A DNA stretch of 7,489 nucleotides from an uncultured euryarchaeote (GTDB taxonomy: Archaea > Thermoplasmatota > Poseidoniia > Poseidoniales > Poseidoniaceae): the NCBI GenBank assembly GCA_937892665.1, contig CALBJF010000108.1:1-7489 (forward strand), written 5' to 3'. A model generated the notes under the pieces. That model had not been told where the DNA came from. It saw only the letters and a list, made by a program, of their open reading frames with translations, and ran no database searches. This document shows, piece after piece, positions 1 to 6,600 of the stretch. Position numbers and translations under genes: made by a program. Each line of letters begins with the position of its first letter. Position 1 is the stretch's first letter.

Positions 1-1470
1 ATTACAACCAAAGGGTTCGCATTCCTCCCATTCGGAGGGGATGAAACTGTTCGTGAAGTTCGTATTACTGATGCAGGACCTCGTTCGTGCTGGTCTGTTC
101 AAGAATTAGGAAATTGGGGCTATATCCTCCTTGTTGCCGAAGTGGGTGGCGGTCGTGAAACCGCTATGCTTGCTGGCGGTGCTGCCGGAATCCCTGCATG
201 GTGGATGGCTTTCAATTCCCTTTCTTTGTCCATCTTCTCACTCTTGATTGCTTACCCAATCATGTACAAAGTATACCATCAAGAAGCGGATGATATTCTC
301 TCACGAAATCACATCATTCGGCTTGTTGATGATATTATCTCAAAGTGTGAACGCCGGTTGGGAATCTCAATCGATCATGAACTTGCAAAGGTCGAGCCAA
401 GAGATTTATCTATCGATATCATGGTTCCGTACAAGAACACGGAAAATACGCTCAGTGATAGCAAGACAATACGTGACGAAATTCTTCGAGAAGTTCTTGA
501 AGAGTTTGCTCTCTTCCACGTCTTCAAACCAGTTCAACTCACAGTACGAAGTATCGGCTCCAACCAAGCAATAGATTTCGATTCAGGAGTTGGCATTGGC
601 GTAGGTGACCGAGACGAGGAAGAGTCTCCAGAAAACTACACTTCGTTCTTTGAAGAACTTCACTCCCTCTCCCGAATTGAAGATGAAGTTCGAGATTCAT
701 TGGACTTGTTCTTCGTTCGTGATAATACATTGAAACTCGAAAATGCCGTTATTACAAGTGATGACCGAATTGTCTTTGTTTCGATTATTTTCAAGCCAAC
801 AACACGATTTGCATATTTCCGTTACAAGCGACTTGCGTCTGAAGTAGAGGATGAACTACGCACGTATATTTCTGATAGAAACAAGGATTTGCTTACCTCT
901 CAAGAATTGATTGTAAAGGCTCGTAACCAAGTCTCGACCTTAGCAGATCGCTCCGGAGCAGGCCGAGTAGAAACCAAAGGCGACAAAGATGAGCGTATTG
1001 CCGCTGTTGCTCGTCAAGATGGTTTTGGTGGACGGATGCTTCAAACGAAATTGCTCGGCGATATTCTCTCAACTGTAGAGTATACCGCAAACGAGAAGCG
1101 TGAGATGATCAACAAATGGGGCTTCTGGGGACTGATTGTCTTTGTATGGATTCCATTCATGGCATCCGGGGTTCTCGTCGGGGCTATGCTTGGATTGCTT
1201 TCAAGAATGAAATTCATGCGCGTTCTCATGGCTACAATGGTTGGTGGCTTTATCGCATCAATTACATGGGCATATACTGCGGAAGGAATCGTTAGGATTA
1301 TGCACAAGTACAAGCTTGAGGCTGTCATACCAATCATCATTATTGTTTTCATTCTAGCAGCAATTCTTCACATCCGCTCAACAAAGAACCGTCGACAAAC
1401 CGAATTGTTTGAAGATACGTTGCTGGATAACTTCCACAATGACATCAAGGAAAAGTATGGATCAAACTAG
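1..1470 (+). CDS. Membrane protein resembling the small multidrug-export family (COG2426/PF06695), with a large hydrophilic insert; 5' partial
   Basis: The frame is open from base 1 to TAG at 1468-1470, so the N terminus lies outside the window. A GTG at 142 exists, but hydrophobic, family-like residues precede it, so I do not take it as the start. Visible residues 39-90 are hydrophobic, with an E-V-G-G-G-R-E-T-A stretch before a helix running from IPAWWMAF to AYPIMYKVY. Residues about 93-370 are hydrophilic and acidic with no recognised domain. Residues 373-455 are hydrophobic again, starting KWGFWGLIVFVWIPFMASG and ending in an Ile-rich helix, then a charged tail. From memory of the family, COG2426 proteins have an E-L-R-G-A-I-P segment, a helix, a short loop, then Y-G-L-x-G-L-x-x-F-V-x-I-P-x-P-G-T-G-A. 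The two blocks here match those halves in order, but the usual proteins are only about 150-170 residues. Export is a family label, not a demonstrated role. The gene overlaps or closely abuts mogA. Confidence 0.6.
   Translation: MTTKGFAFLPFGGDETVREVRITDAGPRSCWSVQELGNWGYILLVAEVGGGRETAMLAGGAAGIPAWWMAFNSLSLSIFSLLIAYPIMYKVYHQEADDILSRNHIIRLVDDIISKCERRLGISIDHELAKVEPRDLSIDIMVPYKNTENTLSDSKTIRDEILREVLEEFALFHVFKPVQLTVRSIGSNQAIDFDSGVGIGVGDRDEEESPENYTSFFEELHSLSRIEDEVRDSLDLFFVRDNTLKLENAVITSDDRIVFVSIIFKPTTRFAYFRYKRLASEVEDELRTYISDRNKDLLTSQELIVKARNQVSTLADRSGAGRVETKGDKDERIAAVARQDGFGGRMLQTKLLGDILSTVEYTANEKREMINKWGFWGLIVFVWIPFMASGVLVGAMLGLLSRMKFMRVLMATMVGGFIASITWAYTAEGIVRIMHKYKLEAVIPIIIIVFILAAILHIRSTKNRRQTELFEDTLLDNFHNDIKEKYGSN
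1447..1451 (+). promoter_or_regulatory. Shine-Dalgarno-like AAGGA for mogA
   Basis: AAGGA lies inside the end of the upstream gene, 5 nt before ATG 1457. It supports 1457 as the mogA start, giving a 14-nt overlap with the preceding reading frame and possible translational coupling. The alternative ATG at 1481 has only a weak AGG upstream. Confidence 0.4.
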
Positions 1471-2065
1471 GTTGGATAATATGGATTCAACAACATGGCT
1501 CGATGGCCACAACGGACACGTTGGAGAACGGGTTACAATCGGGATCTTAGTCGCTTCGGACCGTGCACATTCAAAGGAGTATGAAGACGAAGGGGGACCC
1601 GCTATCCTTGGTTTTTTGACAGAAGCAATCGCATCACCTGTTGAAGTTCATTACAGATGCATACCCGACCAACAAAGCACCATCGAAGAGACACTGATTG
1701 AATTTGCAGATGTAATGGGCTGTCATGTTGTAGTGACCACCGGCGGAACAGGACCTGCTCTTCGGGATGTAACTCCTGAAGCGACGATGAATGTATGTGA
1801 GCGTATGATGCCTGGGTTTGGTGAACAAATGAGAGCCATTTCCTTAGCGTTCACTCCAACTGCAATTCTTTCTCGACAAACTGCTGGAATCCGAGGTTCT
1901 TGTCTGATTTTTAATCTTCCTGGACGGCCAAAAGCCATCCGTGAAACGATTGATGAGATCTGGAGAGCAGTTCCTTACTGTGTCGATCTTATTCAAGGTC
2001 CGTACATCGATATGAACGATGAAATCTGTGATGCTTTCAGACCAAAAAGTGCTCGAAGACGATAA
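1457..2065 (+). CDS. mogA: Molybdopterin adenylyltransferase, bacterial MogA type
   Basis: MogA activates molybdopterin by adenylylation in the cytoplasm before molybdate insertion by MoeA, late in molybdenum cofactor synthesis. The 202-residue product follows the E. coli MogA pattern end to end: TIGILVASDRA near the N terminus, IPDQQ with Asp71, the TTGGTG loop at 94-99, RDVTPEA with Asp104, MPGFGEQMR, TPTAILSRQ, LPGRPKA and the ending VPYC...GPY...AFRPKSARR. Asp71 and Asp104 correspond to the conserved Asp49 and Asp82 of E. coli MogA. The C-terminal AFRPKSARR ending is a MogA feature that I would not expect in shorter MoaB proteins. Between LPGRPKA and VPYC it is about 12 residues shorter than the E. 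coli protein. I chose ATG 1457 because AAGGA precedes it; ATG 1481 (194 residues) is equally compatible with the domain, since the first 16-24 residues are extra. The gene is followed at once by an inverted repeat and then pyrC. Confidence 0.92.
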   Translation: MDQTRLDNMDSTTWLDGHNGHVGERVTIGILVASDRAHSKEYEDEGGPAILGFLTEAIASPVEVHYRCIPDQQSTIEETLIEFADVMGCHVVVTTGGTGPALRDVTPEATMNVCERMMPGFGEQMRAISLAFTPTAILSRQTAGIRGSCLIFNLPGRPKAIRETIDEIWRAVPYCVDLIQGPYIDMNDEICDAFRPKSARRR

Positions 2066-2089
2066 GAGCATTCATTGACTGAATGCTCT
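2065..2089. repeat. Perfect 10-bp inverted repeat between mogA and pyrC
   Basis: The arms are AGAGCATTCA (2065-2074) and TGAATGCTCT (2080-2089), exact reverse complements separated by the 5-nt loop TTGAC. The left arm begins on the last base of the mogA stop codon. No T-run follows the right arm, so it is not a classical intrinsic terminator. It could act as an RNA hairpin (3'-end protection, processing or attenuation between mogA and pyrC), or as a DNA operator for a dimeric regulator about 21 nt before the pyrC ATG. The structure is seen directly; its role is inference. Confidence 0.75.
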
Positions 2090-2110
2090 AGCAACGTATT
2101 AGTGACCACT

Positions 2111-3511
2111 ATGAGTATGCTCATCCGTAATGCAACAATGATTCTCCCAGAGACAACAGTAATCGGTGATTTGTTAATTGTTGATGGAATAATAACCGCA
2201 GTACAACCTGGAGGAGGACTTCAACCGCATGATTCCAATACGCAGATTATCGAGGCTTCTGGTTTACATCTCCTCCCGGGTCTGATTGACCCTCAAGTAC
2301 ACTTTAGAGACCCTGGTCAGCCTGAGAAAGAGGATCTGCATAGTGGCTCTTGCGCTGCTGCTAGCGGTGGAATTACTTCGTTCCTTGACATGCCAAACAA
2401 TGTCCCAAGCCAAACGACACTCCAATCAATGCATGACAAATTAGAAACTGCAGATAATCGCTGCGTAACTAATTATGGCTTCTTTATCGGAGCAACAGAA
2501 TCAAATGTTGAAGAATTACAAAAAGCAGTTGGAACGCCAGATGCTCCTATTGCTATCCCTGGAATTTGTGGAATAAAGATCTTCATGGGCTCCTCAACAG
2601 GTGATTTGTTGGTCAATGAATCCAATGCACTCAAGACTATTTTTGACAACACTGCTGGACTGATTGCTGTTCATGCTGAAGATGAAGATCGAATGATTGA
2701 GCGAAAGAAGATGATTGACGGACGGACAGACATGGAAGCTCATGCAGAATGGAGAGATGAGGAGACTGCCCTTATTGCAACAAAGCGAGCAGTTGGGTAC
2801 GCTCAAGCAAGTGGACATCGTTTGCATATTCTCCACCTTACCTCAGGTATCGAAGCAGATTGGCTCCATGGATTAACATCACTCACTGGAACAGATGGTG
2901 AAGCACACATCACAACTGAAGTACTACCGCAACACCTTACTTTCGACGAACGCGATGTCGCAGAGCGTGGTACTCGTTTGAAAATGAATCCACCAATTCG
3001 ATATCAATTCGACAAGGAAACGTTGTGGAAGAGACTTCATGATGACACAATCGCATGTATTGCAACAGATCATGCACCTCATACGCTTGAGAATAAGGCA
3101 AAAGGTTTCCCAAAAGCGCACAGTGGAATGCCTGGGGTTGAAACCTCACTCCCAGTCATGCTAACACATGCCTCAAGAGGCGCTTGCACCATTGAACAAG
3201 TCGTCAAGTGGATGTCGTTGAATGTTGCAACCTGCTACGGAATGATTGGAAAAGGCAAACTGGAACAAGGCTATGATGGAGATATTACGCTTGTTGACAT
3301 GACCAAAGAAATATTGGTTGAAGATCAAAACACTTGGTCGACAGTCGGTTGGAACCCCTTTAGCGGACTCAGGCTCGTTGGATGGCCTGTTCTAACCGTT
3401 GTAGGAGGGACGCCTGTGTTCGAAAGAACGGAGTCAACCGGTTCAAAAGGTAAGATTCTGGTAGATGAAGGACAAACCGGGTCGCCTCTCCTGATGACCC
3501 CTTGGAATTGA
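2111..3511 (+). CDS. pyrC: Dihydroorotase, class I-like, with D-x-Q-x-H metal motif
   Basis: Dihydroorotase cyclises N-carbamoyl-L-aspartate to dihydroorotate, the third step of de novo pyrimidine synthesis, in the cytoplasm. The 466-residue product has the amidohydrolase layout: an N-terminal strand domain (MLIRNATMILPETTV), GLIDPQVHFRDPG, MPNNVPSQTT, NYGFFIGATESNVEEL, GIKIFMGSSTG, AVHAED, HILHLT, TEVLPQHL and ATDHAPH. Probable metal and catalytic residues are His64, Lys156 (carboxylated in related enzymes), His188, His242 and Asp320. The first metal His of the usual D-x-H-x-H motif is Gln62 here. As I recall, the same D-x-Q-V-H-F-R form occurs in Bacteroidetes-type dihydroorotases, which also share the NYGFF and SSTG segments. 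I chose ATG 2111 because the fold starts at MLIRNAT; ATG 2117 is also possible, and TTG 2075 falls in the hairpin loop. There is no clear ribosome site. The C-terminal tail of about 30 residues looks extra. Allantoinase or hydantoinase is less likely. Confidence 0.88.
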   Translation: MSMLIRNATMILPETTVIGDLLIVDGIITAVQPGGGLQPHDSNTQIIEASGLHLLPGLIDPQVHFRDPGQPEKEDLHSGSCAAASGGITSFLDMPNNVPSQTTLQSMHDKLETADNRCVTNYGFFIGATESNVEELQKAVGTPDAPIAIPGICGIKIFMGSSTGDLLVNESNALKTIFDNTAGLIAVHAEDEDRMIERKKMIDGRTDMEAHAEWRDEETALIATKRAVGYAQASGHRLHILHLTSGIEADWLHGLTSLTGTDGEAHITTEVLPQHLTFDERDVAERGTRLKMNPPIRYQFDKETLWKRLHDDTIACIATDHAPHTLENKAKGFPKAHSGMPGVETSLPVMLTHASRGACTIEQVVKWMSLNVATCYGMIGKGKLEQGYDGDITLVDMTKEILVEDQNTWSTVGWNPFSGLRLVGWPVLTVVGGTPVFERTESTGSKGKILVDEGQTGSPLLMTPWN

Positions 3512-3525
3512 TATTATTCGGGGCG

Positions 3526-3533
3526 TTTTATAG
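3526..3533 (+). promoter_or_regulatory. TATA-like box for the small membrane protein gene
   Basis: TTTTATAG is centred about 22-25 nt before ATG 3552, roughly the distance of an archaeal TATA box from a transcription start. No Shine-Dalgarno-like sequence precedes that ATG, so a leaderless or near-leaderless mRNA is plausible. The box lies in the 40-nt gap after pyrC, suggesting that the small gene has its own promoter. Confidence 0.35.
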
Positions 3534-3551
3534 AATACGCTTAATTACTCA

Positions 3552-3875
3552 ATGAACTATTTCAAAATGAGACTTATGAGTAACATGGAAGAACAACTCG
3601 GAAAAGGATACCAACAGATAATGATTGGATTGATTGTATTTATCGCTGGTGCAATTTGGGGTGGAATGCAAGCCACCAATGAGATGGTACCAGAAGACAT
3701 ATACTGGCCTGCAGTGATGATGTTATCTGGAGCGATGGTTGTATTGCTAGGAACAACATTTGGTACCGACCACGAAGATGATCGAAGCAACGATCTTGGC
3801 GATGCAATTAATGAATTAACAGACCGCATTAACAGACTTGTTGGTTCATCCTCTGCAAAGAATGAAGAAGAATAA
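3552..3875 (+). CDS. Small two-helix membrane protein of unknown function
   Basis: I do not recognise this 107-residue product. It has two hydrophobic segments, IMIGLIVFIAGAIWGGMQA and YWPAVMMLSGAMVVLLGTT, joined by a short acidic loop (NEMVPED). They are followed by an acidic soluble tail containing LGDAINELTDRINRL, where Leu and Ile fall at 3-4 spacing like a short coiled coil that could pair with a partner or itself. In-frame ATGs at 3567, 3576 and 3585 are alternative starts. I keep 3552 because a TATA-like box sits about 25 nt upstream; 3576 would also suit a short leader. The protein-like order of helices and tail, the plus-strand context after pyrC, and a stop that exactly abuts the stop of the convergent peptidase gene support a real gene. 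An overlapping antisense frame has no protein character. Confidence 0.7.
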   Translation: MNYFKMRLMSNMEEQLGKGYQQIMIGLIVFIAGAIWGGMQATNEMVPEDIYWPAVMMLSGAMVVLLGTTFGTDHEDDRSNDLGDAINELTDRINRLVGSSSAKNEEE

Positions 3876-5372
3876 TCAGAGAGAGTAGATCTCTCCATAT
3901 TTCTCTTCCACATATCGAAGGAACGCCTCTGATGAAGGAGGAGCACCTGTTGCCTCTTCAATGAGGTCTGCTGGTAATAATGCACTTCCTCTCTTGTGTA
4001 TTTTATTTCTAAGCCACTCAAGCATTTCAGACCAATCTCCAGATGAGATATGGTCGTTGATCGAACCAATCTCCGAGTCCATTGCTTCAAGTAATTGAGC
4101 AGCATACAAGTTTCCAAGAGTGTATGTTGGAAAGTATCCAAACGCTGCCATAGACCAATGTATGTCCTGCAGACAGCCGAGAGTGTCGTTTGGAACTGTG
4201 ATTCCAAACCACTCAGCGATCATGGAGTTCCATAATTCTGGTAACTGATTAAGCGGGAAATCTTCGTTAAATATTTTCTTTTCAATCTCGTATCGTAGCA
4301 TAACATGAAGATTGTACGTTACTTCATCAGCTTCTACGCGAATAAAACCAGGTTCAACACAATTAGCAATTCGGTTCAACGTCTCAGAATCCCAAGATGG
4401 AGCATCAGGGAATGATTCTTTGAACCATGGCATGGCTACATCCCAAAATTCAGGAGTCCGACCAATTTGATTCTCCCATAGCCGTGATTGAGACTCATGA
4501 ACTCCGAGTGATACTGCATCTCCCCGAGGTGTGTATTGATGCATCTCATCGAGCCCTTGCTCGTACAATGCATGGCCAGTCTCATGCATAACAGCGTAGA
4601 GGCAAGAAAAGGGATCAAGTTCATCATAACGTGTCGTGAATCGAGTATCTCCTGGCCAAATTCCTGCTGAAAATGGATGCGTTGAAGCATCCATACGTCC
4701 TGCAGCAAAGTCAAAGCCCATGCGTTCACTCACCTTGATACAGAATTGTTCTTGTGATTCAACTGGGAAAGCCATGCCTTCGGGTAAGGCTGGATCCGGA
4801 TTGGTCTTTTTAGCCTCCAGGATTCGATGAAGGAGTGGAACAAGTCGTTGTTTCAATCCTGCAAAAAGAGGATCATAATCTTCGACAGTCATTCCTGCTT
4901 CATACTCATCAAGAAGAGCATCATATGGCGTTCCTTCGTATCCATATGCTTCGATTTTTTCGCGTGTTAGCGCAACGAGCGTTTCGAGGTGCGGTAAGAA
5001 CGAAGAAAAATCTGAATTTGAGCGTGCACTCTGCCAAGCCACAAGAGCCTCACTTCTCGCTTTAGCAAATGTCGATACGAAATCGGATGAGAGTTTTGTT
5101 GCTTTATCGTACCGCTTTCTGAATTCACGAGTATTCGCTTGTTCTCCTTCATCTAAATCGTTACGTTGTTCAACTCGGCCTAACAATTCACCCATTTCTG
5201 GATCGATGATTCTTTCATGTGCAAGGGCGGCTAACCAAGCCATAATATCGCCTCTAGATTTTGCTCCTTTCTCGGGCATCAATGTTTCTTGATCCCATCC
5301 TAAATGGCCTTGAATACTCCCTATGCGATGGATGTCTTTGATTCGTTGAACAAACGCGTCTTTTTCGCTCAT
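3876..5372 (-). CDS. Metallocarboxypeptidase, family M32 (carboxypeptidase Taq type)
   Basis: This family removes C-terminal amino acids from peptides with a broad preference, using one metal ion, and is normally cytoplasmic. No signal peptide is seen. The 498-residue product has the normal family length and every hallmark I know: HPF at 232-234, DTRFT at 242-246, HETGH at 263-267 with His263 and His267 as metal ligands and Glu264 as catalyst, HESQSR with Glu293 as third ligand (30 residues after the first His, as in the Pyrococcus enzyme), IRVEADEVTYNLH from residue 344, and GCLQDIHWSMAAFGYFPTY. I chose ATG 5372 (MSEKDAF...) because the family fold starts there and GAGGA lies 3 nt upstream; the frame stays open to an ATG at 5441, but those 23 extra residues look non-native. 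The gene is divergent from the M29-like gene and convergent, without a gap, with the small membrane protein gene. Confidence 0.95.
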   Translation of the reverse strand: MSEKDAFVQRIKDIHRIGSIQGHLGWDQETLMPEKGAKSRGDIMAWLAALAHERIIDPEMGELLGRVEQRNDLDEGEQANTREFRKRYDKATKLSSDFVSTFAKARSEALVAWQSARSNSDFSSFLPHLETLVALTREKIEAYGYEGTPYDALLDEYEAGMTVEDYDPLFAGLKQRLVPLLHRILEAKKTNPDPALPEGMAFPVESQEQFCIKVSERMGFDFAAGRMDASTHPFSAGIWPGDTRFTTRYDELDPFSCLYAVMHETGHALYEQGLDEMHQYTPRGDAVSLGVHESQSRLWENQIGRTPEFWDVAMPWFKESFPDAPSWDSETLNRIANCVEPGFIRVEADEVTYNLHVMLRYEIEKKIFNEDFPLNQLPELWNSMIAEWFGITVPNDTLGCLQDIHWSMAAFGYFPTYTLGNLYAAQLLEAMDSEIGSINDHISSGDWSEMLEWLRNKIHKRGSALLPADLIEEATGAPPSSEAFLRYVEEKYGEIYSL

Positions 5373-5469
5373 GATTCCTCGACTACATGACTTCTTCATC
5401 AAGACTCGTATGACAAATGTTGCTTTTGCAAAGCCACACATTCAATATGGATGAGTATATGGGGAATAC
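5373..5469. promoter_or_regulatory. Divergent intergenic region between M32 and M29-like genes
   Basis: These 97 nt must hold the promoters of both flanking genes. A TATA-like CAATATGG within 5441-5450 lies about 25 nt before ATG 5470, suiting a leaderless plus-strand transcript; GGGGA at 5461-5465 could instead be a ribosome site. TCCTC at 5376-5380 reads GAGGA on the minus strand, 3 nt before the M32 start. A short dyad GCTTT-TGC-AAAGC at 5422-5434 sits near the middle and could be an operator, but its arms are only 5 bp. I see no convincing TATA box for the minus-strand gene. Confidence 0.45.
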
Positions 5470-6600
5470 ATGGTGCTTCCATCCGGCGAGAAAGGTAAGG
5501 ATGAGAAGTCATCCCTTACTGATGTCGATGAAGATATCAATGCACTCCTCAATGAAGAAACGAATGAGCCCGATCAAGATGTTAATACAATCACTGAGTC
5601 GATGAGTGCTGAAGAAAAACTGAAGGCGATTTCAGATAGAGTCGTTCAAACTTCCATGGATATTCGTCGTGGAGAGAACGTTTTGATTGTCTGCGACCCA
5701 ACCACCGCAGAGATTGGGCAATCTCTGCATGAAGCAACACAACAACGGTCAGATAGAGTCTTGCTCGTTGTTATGCCAAAGTCAAGGCATCATGGTGAGG
5801 AACCACCAAGCCCAGTAGCCTCTCTCATGCGACAACAACAAGTTGTTATCGCTCCAACAAAATATTCTCTAACACATACACGTGCCGTACGCCAAGCCGT
5901 CAGAGATGGGGCCAGAGTTGCTACAATGCCTGGTATGAATGTTGAACTCTATACTGAAGGTGGTATGACTGCTAACTTCCAAGAAGTTAAGCGGCGGATC
6001 TCGAACATTGGAACTCTGTTGAGGCGTCGAAGAATCATTAACGTCAAGTCCGAAGCAGGTACAGATGTTACTTTTGAGGTAAGTTGGAGAGATTGGAAGC
6101 TCGATGACAATGGAATCTGTAATCGACCAAGAATGTTGATGAATCTACCTGCTGGAAAAGTGTTTGTTCTGCCAAAGGAAGGAACGATGAACGGTACGAT
6201 AGTTATAGACGGTTCATGGGACTCAACCCTTATTGAAGAGCCGATTGAATTTGTTATTGAAAATGGTACAGTAATTGATGTCAAAGGCGGAAGTCTTGCA
6301 GCAAATATACGCCAATCATTCGGAGAAGTTGCTAAGAAACTCAAGACCAAAGACCGCGAAAATGTATGGACTGTTGCTGAATTTGGATTTGGAATGAATC
6401 AAAATGCCCGCCTAGTAGGAAATGTTCTAGAAGACGAAAAACGGCTTGGTAGTTGTTATTTCTCAATCGGAGACAATTCTCGATTGGGTGGAACCTCGAA
6501 CGTTGGAATACACATATCCGGTGTTTTATCTGAGCCATCAGTTTGGTTAGACGATACCTGTATCACCGATTCGGGAGTCTTCCTACCTAGTGACGATTAA
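5470..6600 (+). CDS. M29/AmpS-like (COG2309, NicX-related) protein with altered metal-site residues
   Basis: The family contains metal-dependent aminopeptidases (AmpS, aminopeptidase T) and the related dioxygenase NicX. The 376-residue product shows the archaeal form of the fold: GENVLIVCDPTTAEIGQSL after residue 60, PGMN, NLPAGKVF with IVIDGS, then AEFGFGMN, GNVLEDEKRLGS, SIGDN, GGTSNVGIHISGVL and PSVWLDD. Compared with the pattern I recall for active relatives (AGEVF, GELG or AEFG, VHIAIGDN, IHLDG), Glu304 and His348 are kept, but the expected Glu is Lys230, the expected His is Tyr330 and the expected Asp is Ser350. Loss of three likely ligands suggests no M29-type dinuclear site and perhaps a binding or regulatory role; this rests on remembered motifs. 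Residues 1-43 are acidic, probably disordered and not part of the family, so ATG 5599 (MSAEEKLK) is a possible start. I keep 5470 because a TATA-like box sits about 25 nt upstream. The stop overlaps that of the convergent gene. Confidence 0.82.
   Translation: MVLPSGEKGKDEKSSLTDVDEDINALLNEETNEPDQDVNTITESMSAEEKLKAISDRVVQTSMDIRRGENVLIVCDPTTAEIGQSLHEATQQRSDRVLLVVMPKSRHHGEEPPSPVASLMRQQQVVIAPTKYSLTHTRAVRQAVRDGARVATMPGMNVELYTEGGMTANFQEVKRRISNIGTLLRRRRIINVKSEAGTDVTFEVSWRDWKLDDNGICNRPRMLMNLPAGKVFVLPKEGTMNGTIVIDGSWDSTLIEEPIEFVIENGTVIDVKGGSLAANIRQSFGEVAKKLKTKDRENVWTVAEFGFGMNQNARLVGNVLEDEKRLGSCYFSIGDNSRLGGTSNVGIHISGVLSEPSVWLDDTCITDSGVFLPSDD

Noticed and set aside
142..144. GTG as start of the first membrane protein
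   Set aside because: The frame is open to base 1 and codons before it encode hydrophobic, family-like residues (WGYILLVAE), so the true start lies upstream of the window.
1409..1456. Upstream ATG extending mogA by 16 codons
   Set aside because: It would overlap the preceding gene by 62 nt and adds residues unrelated to MogA; ATG 1457 with AAGGA or ATG 1481 is simpler.
2075..2110. TTG start extending pyrC by 12 codons
   Set aside because: The TTG lies in the loop of the inverted repeat, and the added residues precede the normal dihydroorotase N terminus (MLIRNAT).
3523..3540. Possible hairpin GCGT...ACGC after pyrC as terminator
   Set aside because: Only 4 paired bases plus 2 after a mismatch; the T/A-rich centre is better explained as a TATA-like box.
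3557..4207. 216-codon minus-strand open frame
   Set aside because: It lies mostly over the real M32 and small membrane protein genes, has no domain-like sequence, and is on the same strand as the better-supported M32 gene in another frame.
5422..5434. GCTTT-TGC-AAAGC dyad as a separate operator
   Set aside because: Five-bp arms in AT-rich DNA are common by chance; mentioned only as part of the intergenic region.
5373..5441. 23-residue N-terminal extension of the M32 peptidase
   Set aside because: The M32 fold begins at the ATG at 5372, which has GAGGA upstream; the extension would also use up most of the divergent promoter region.
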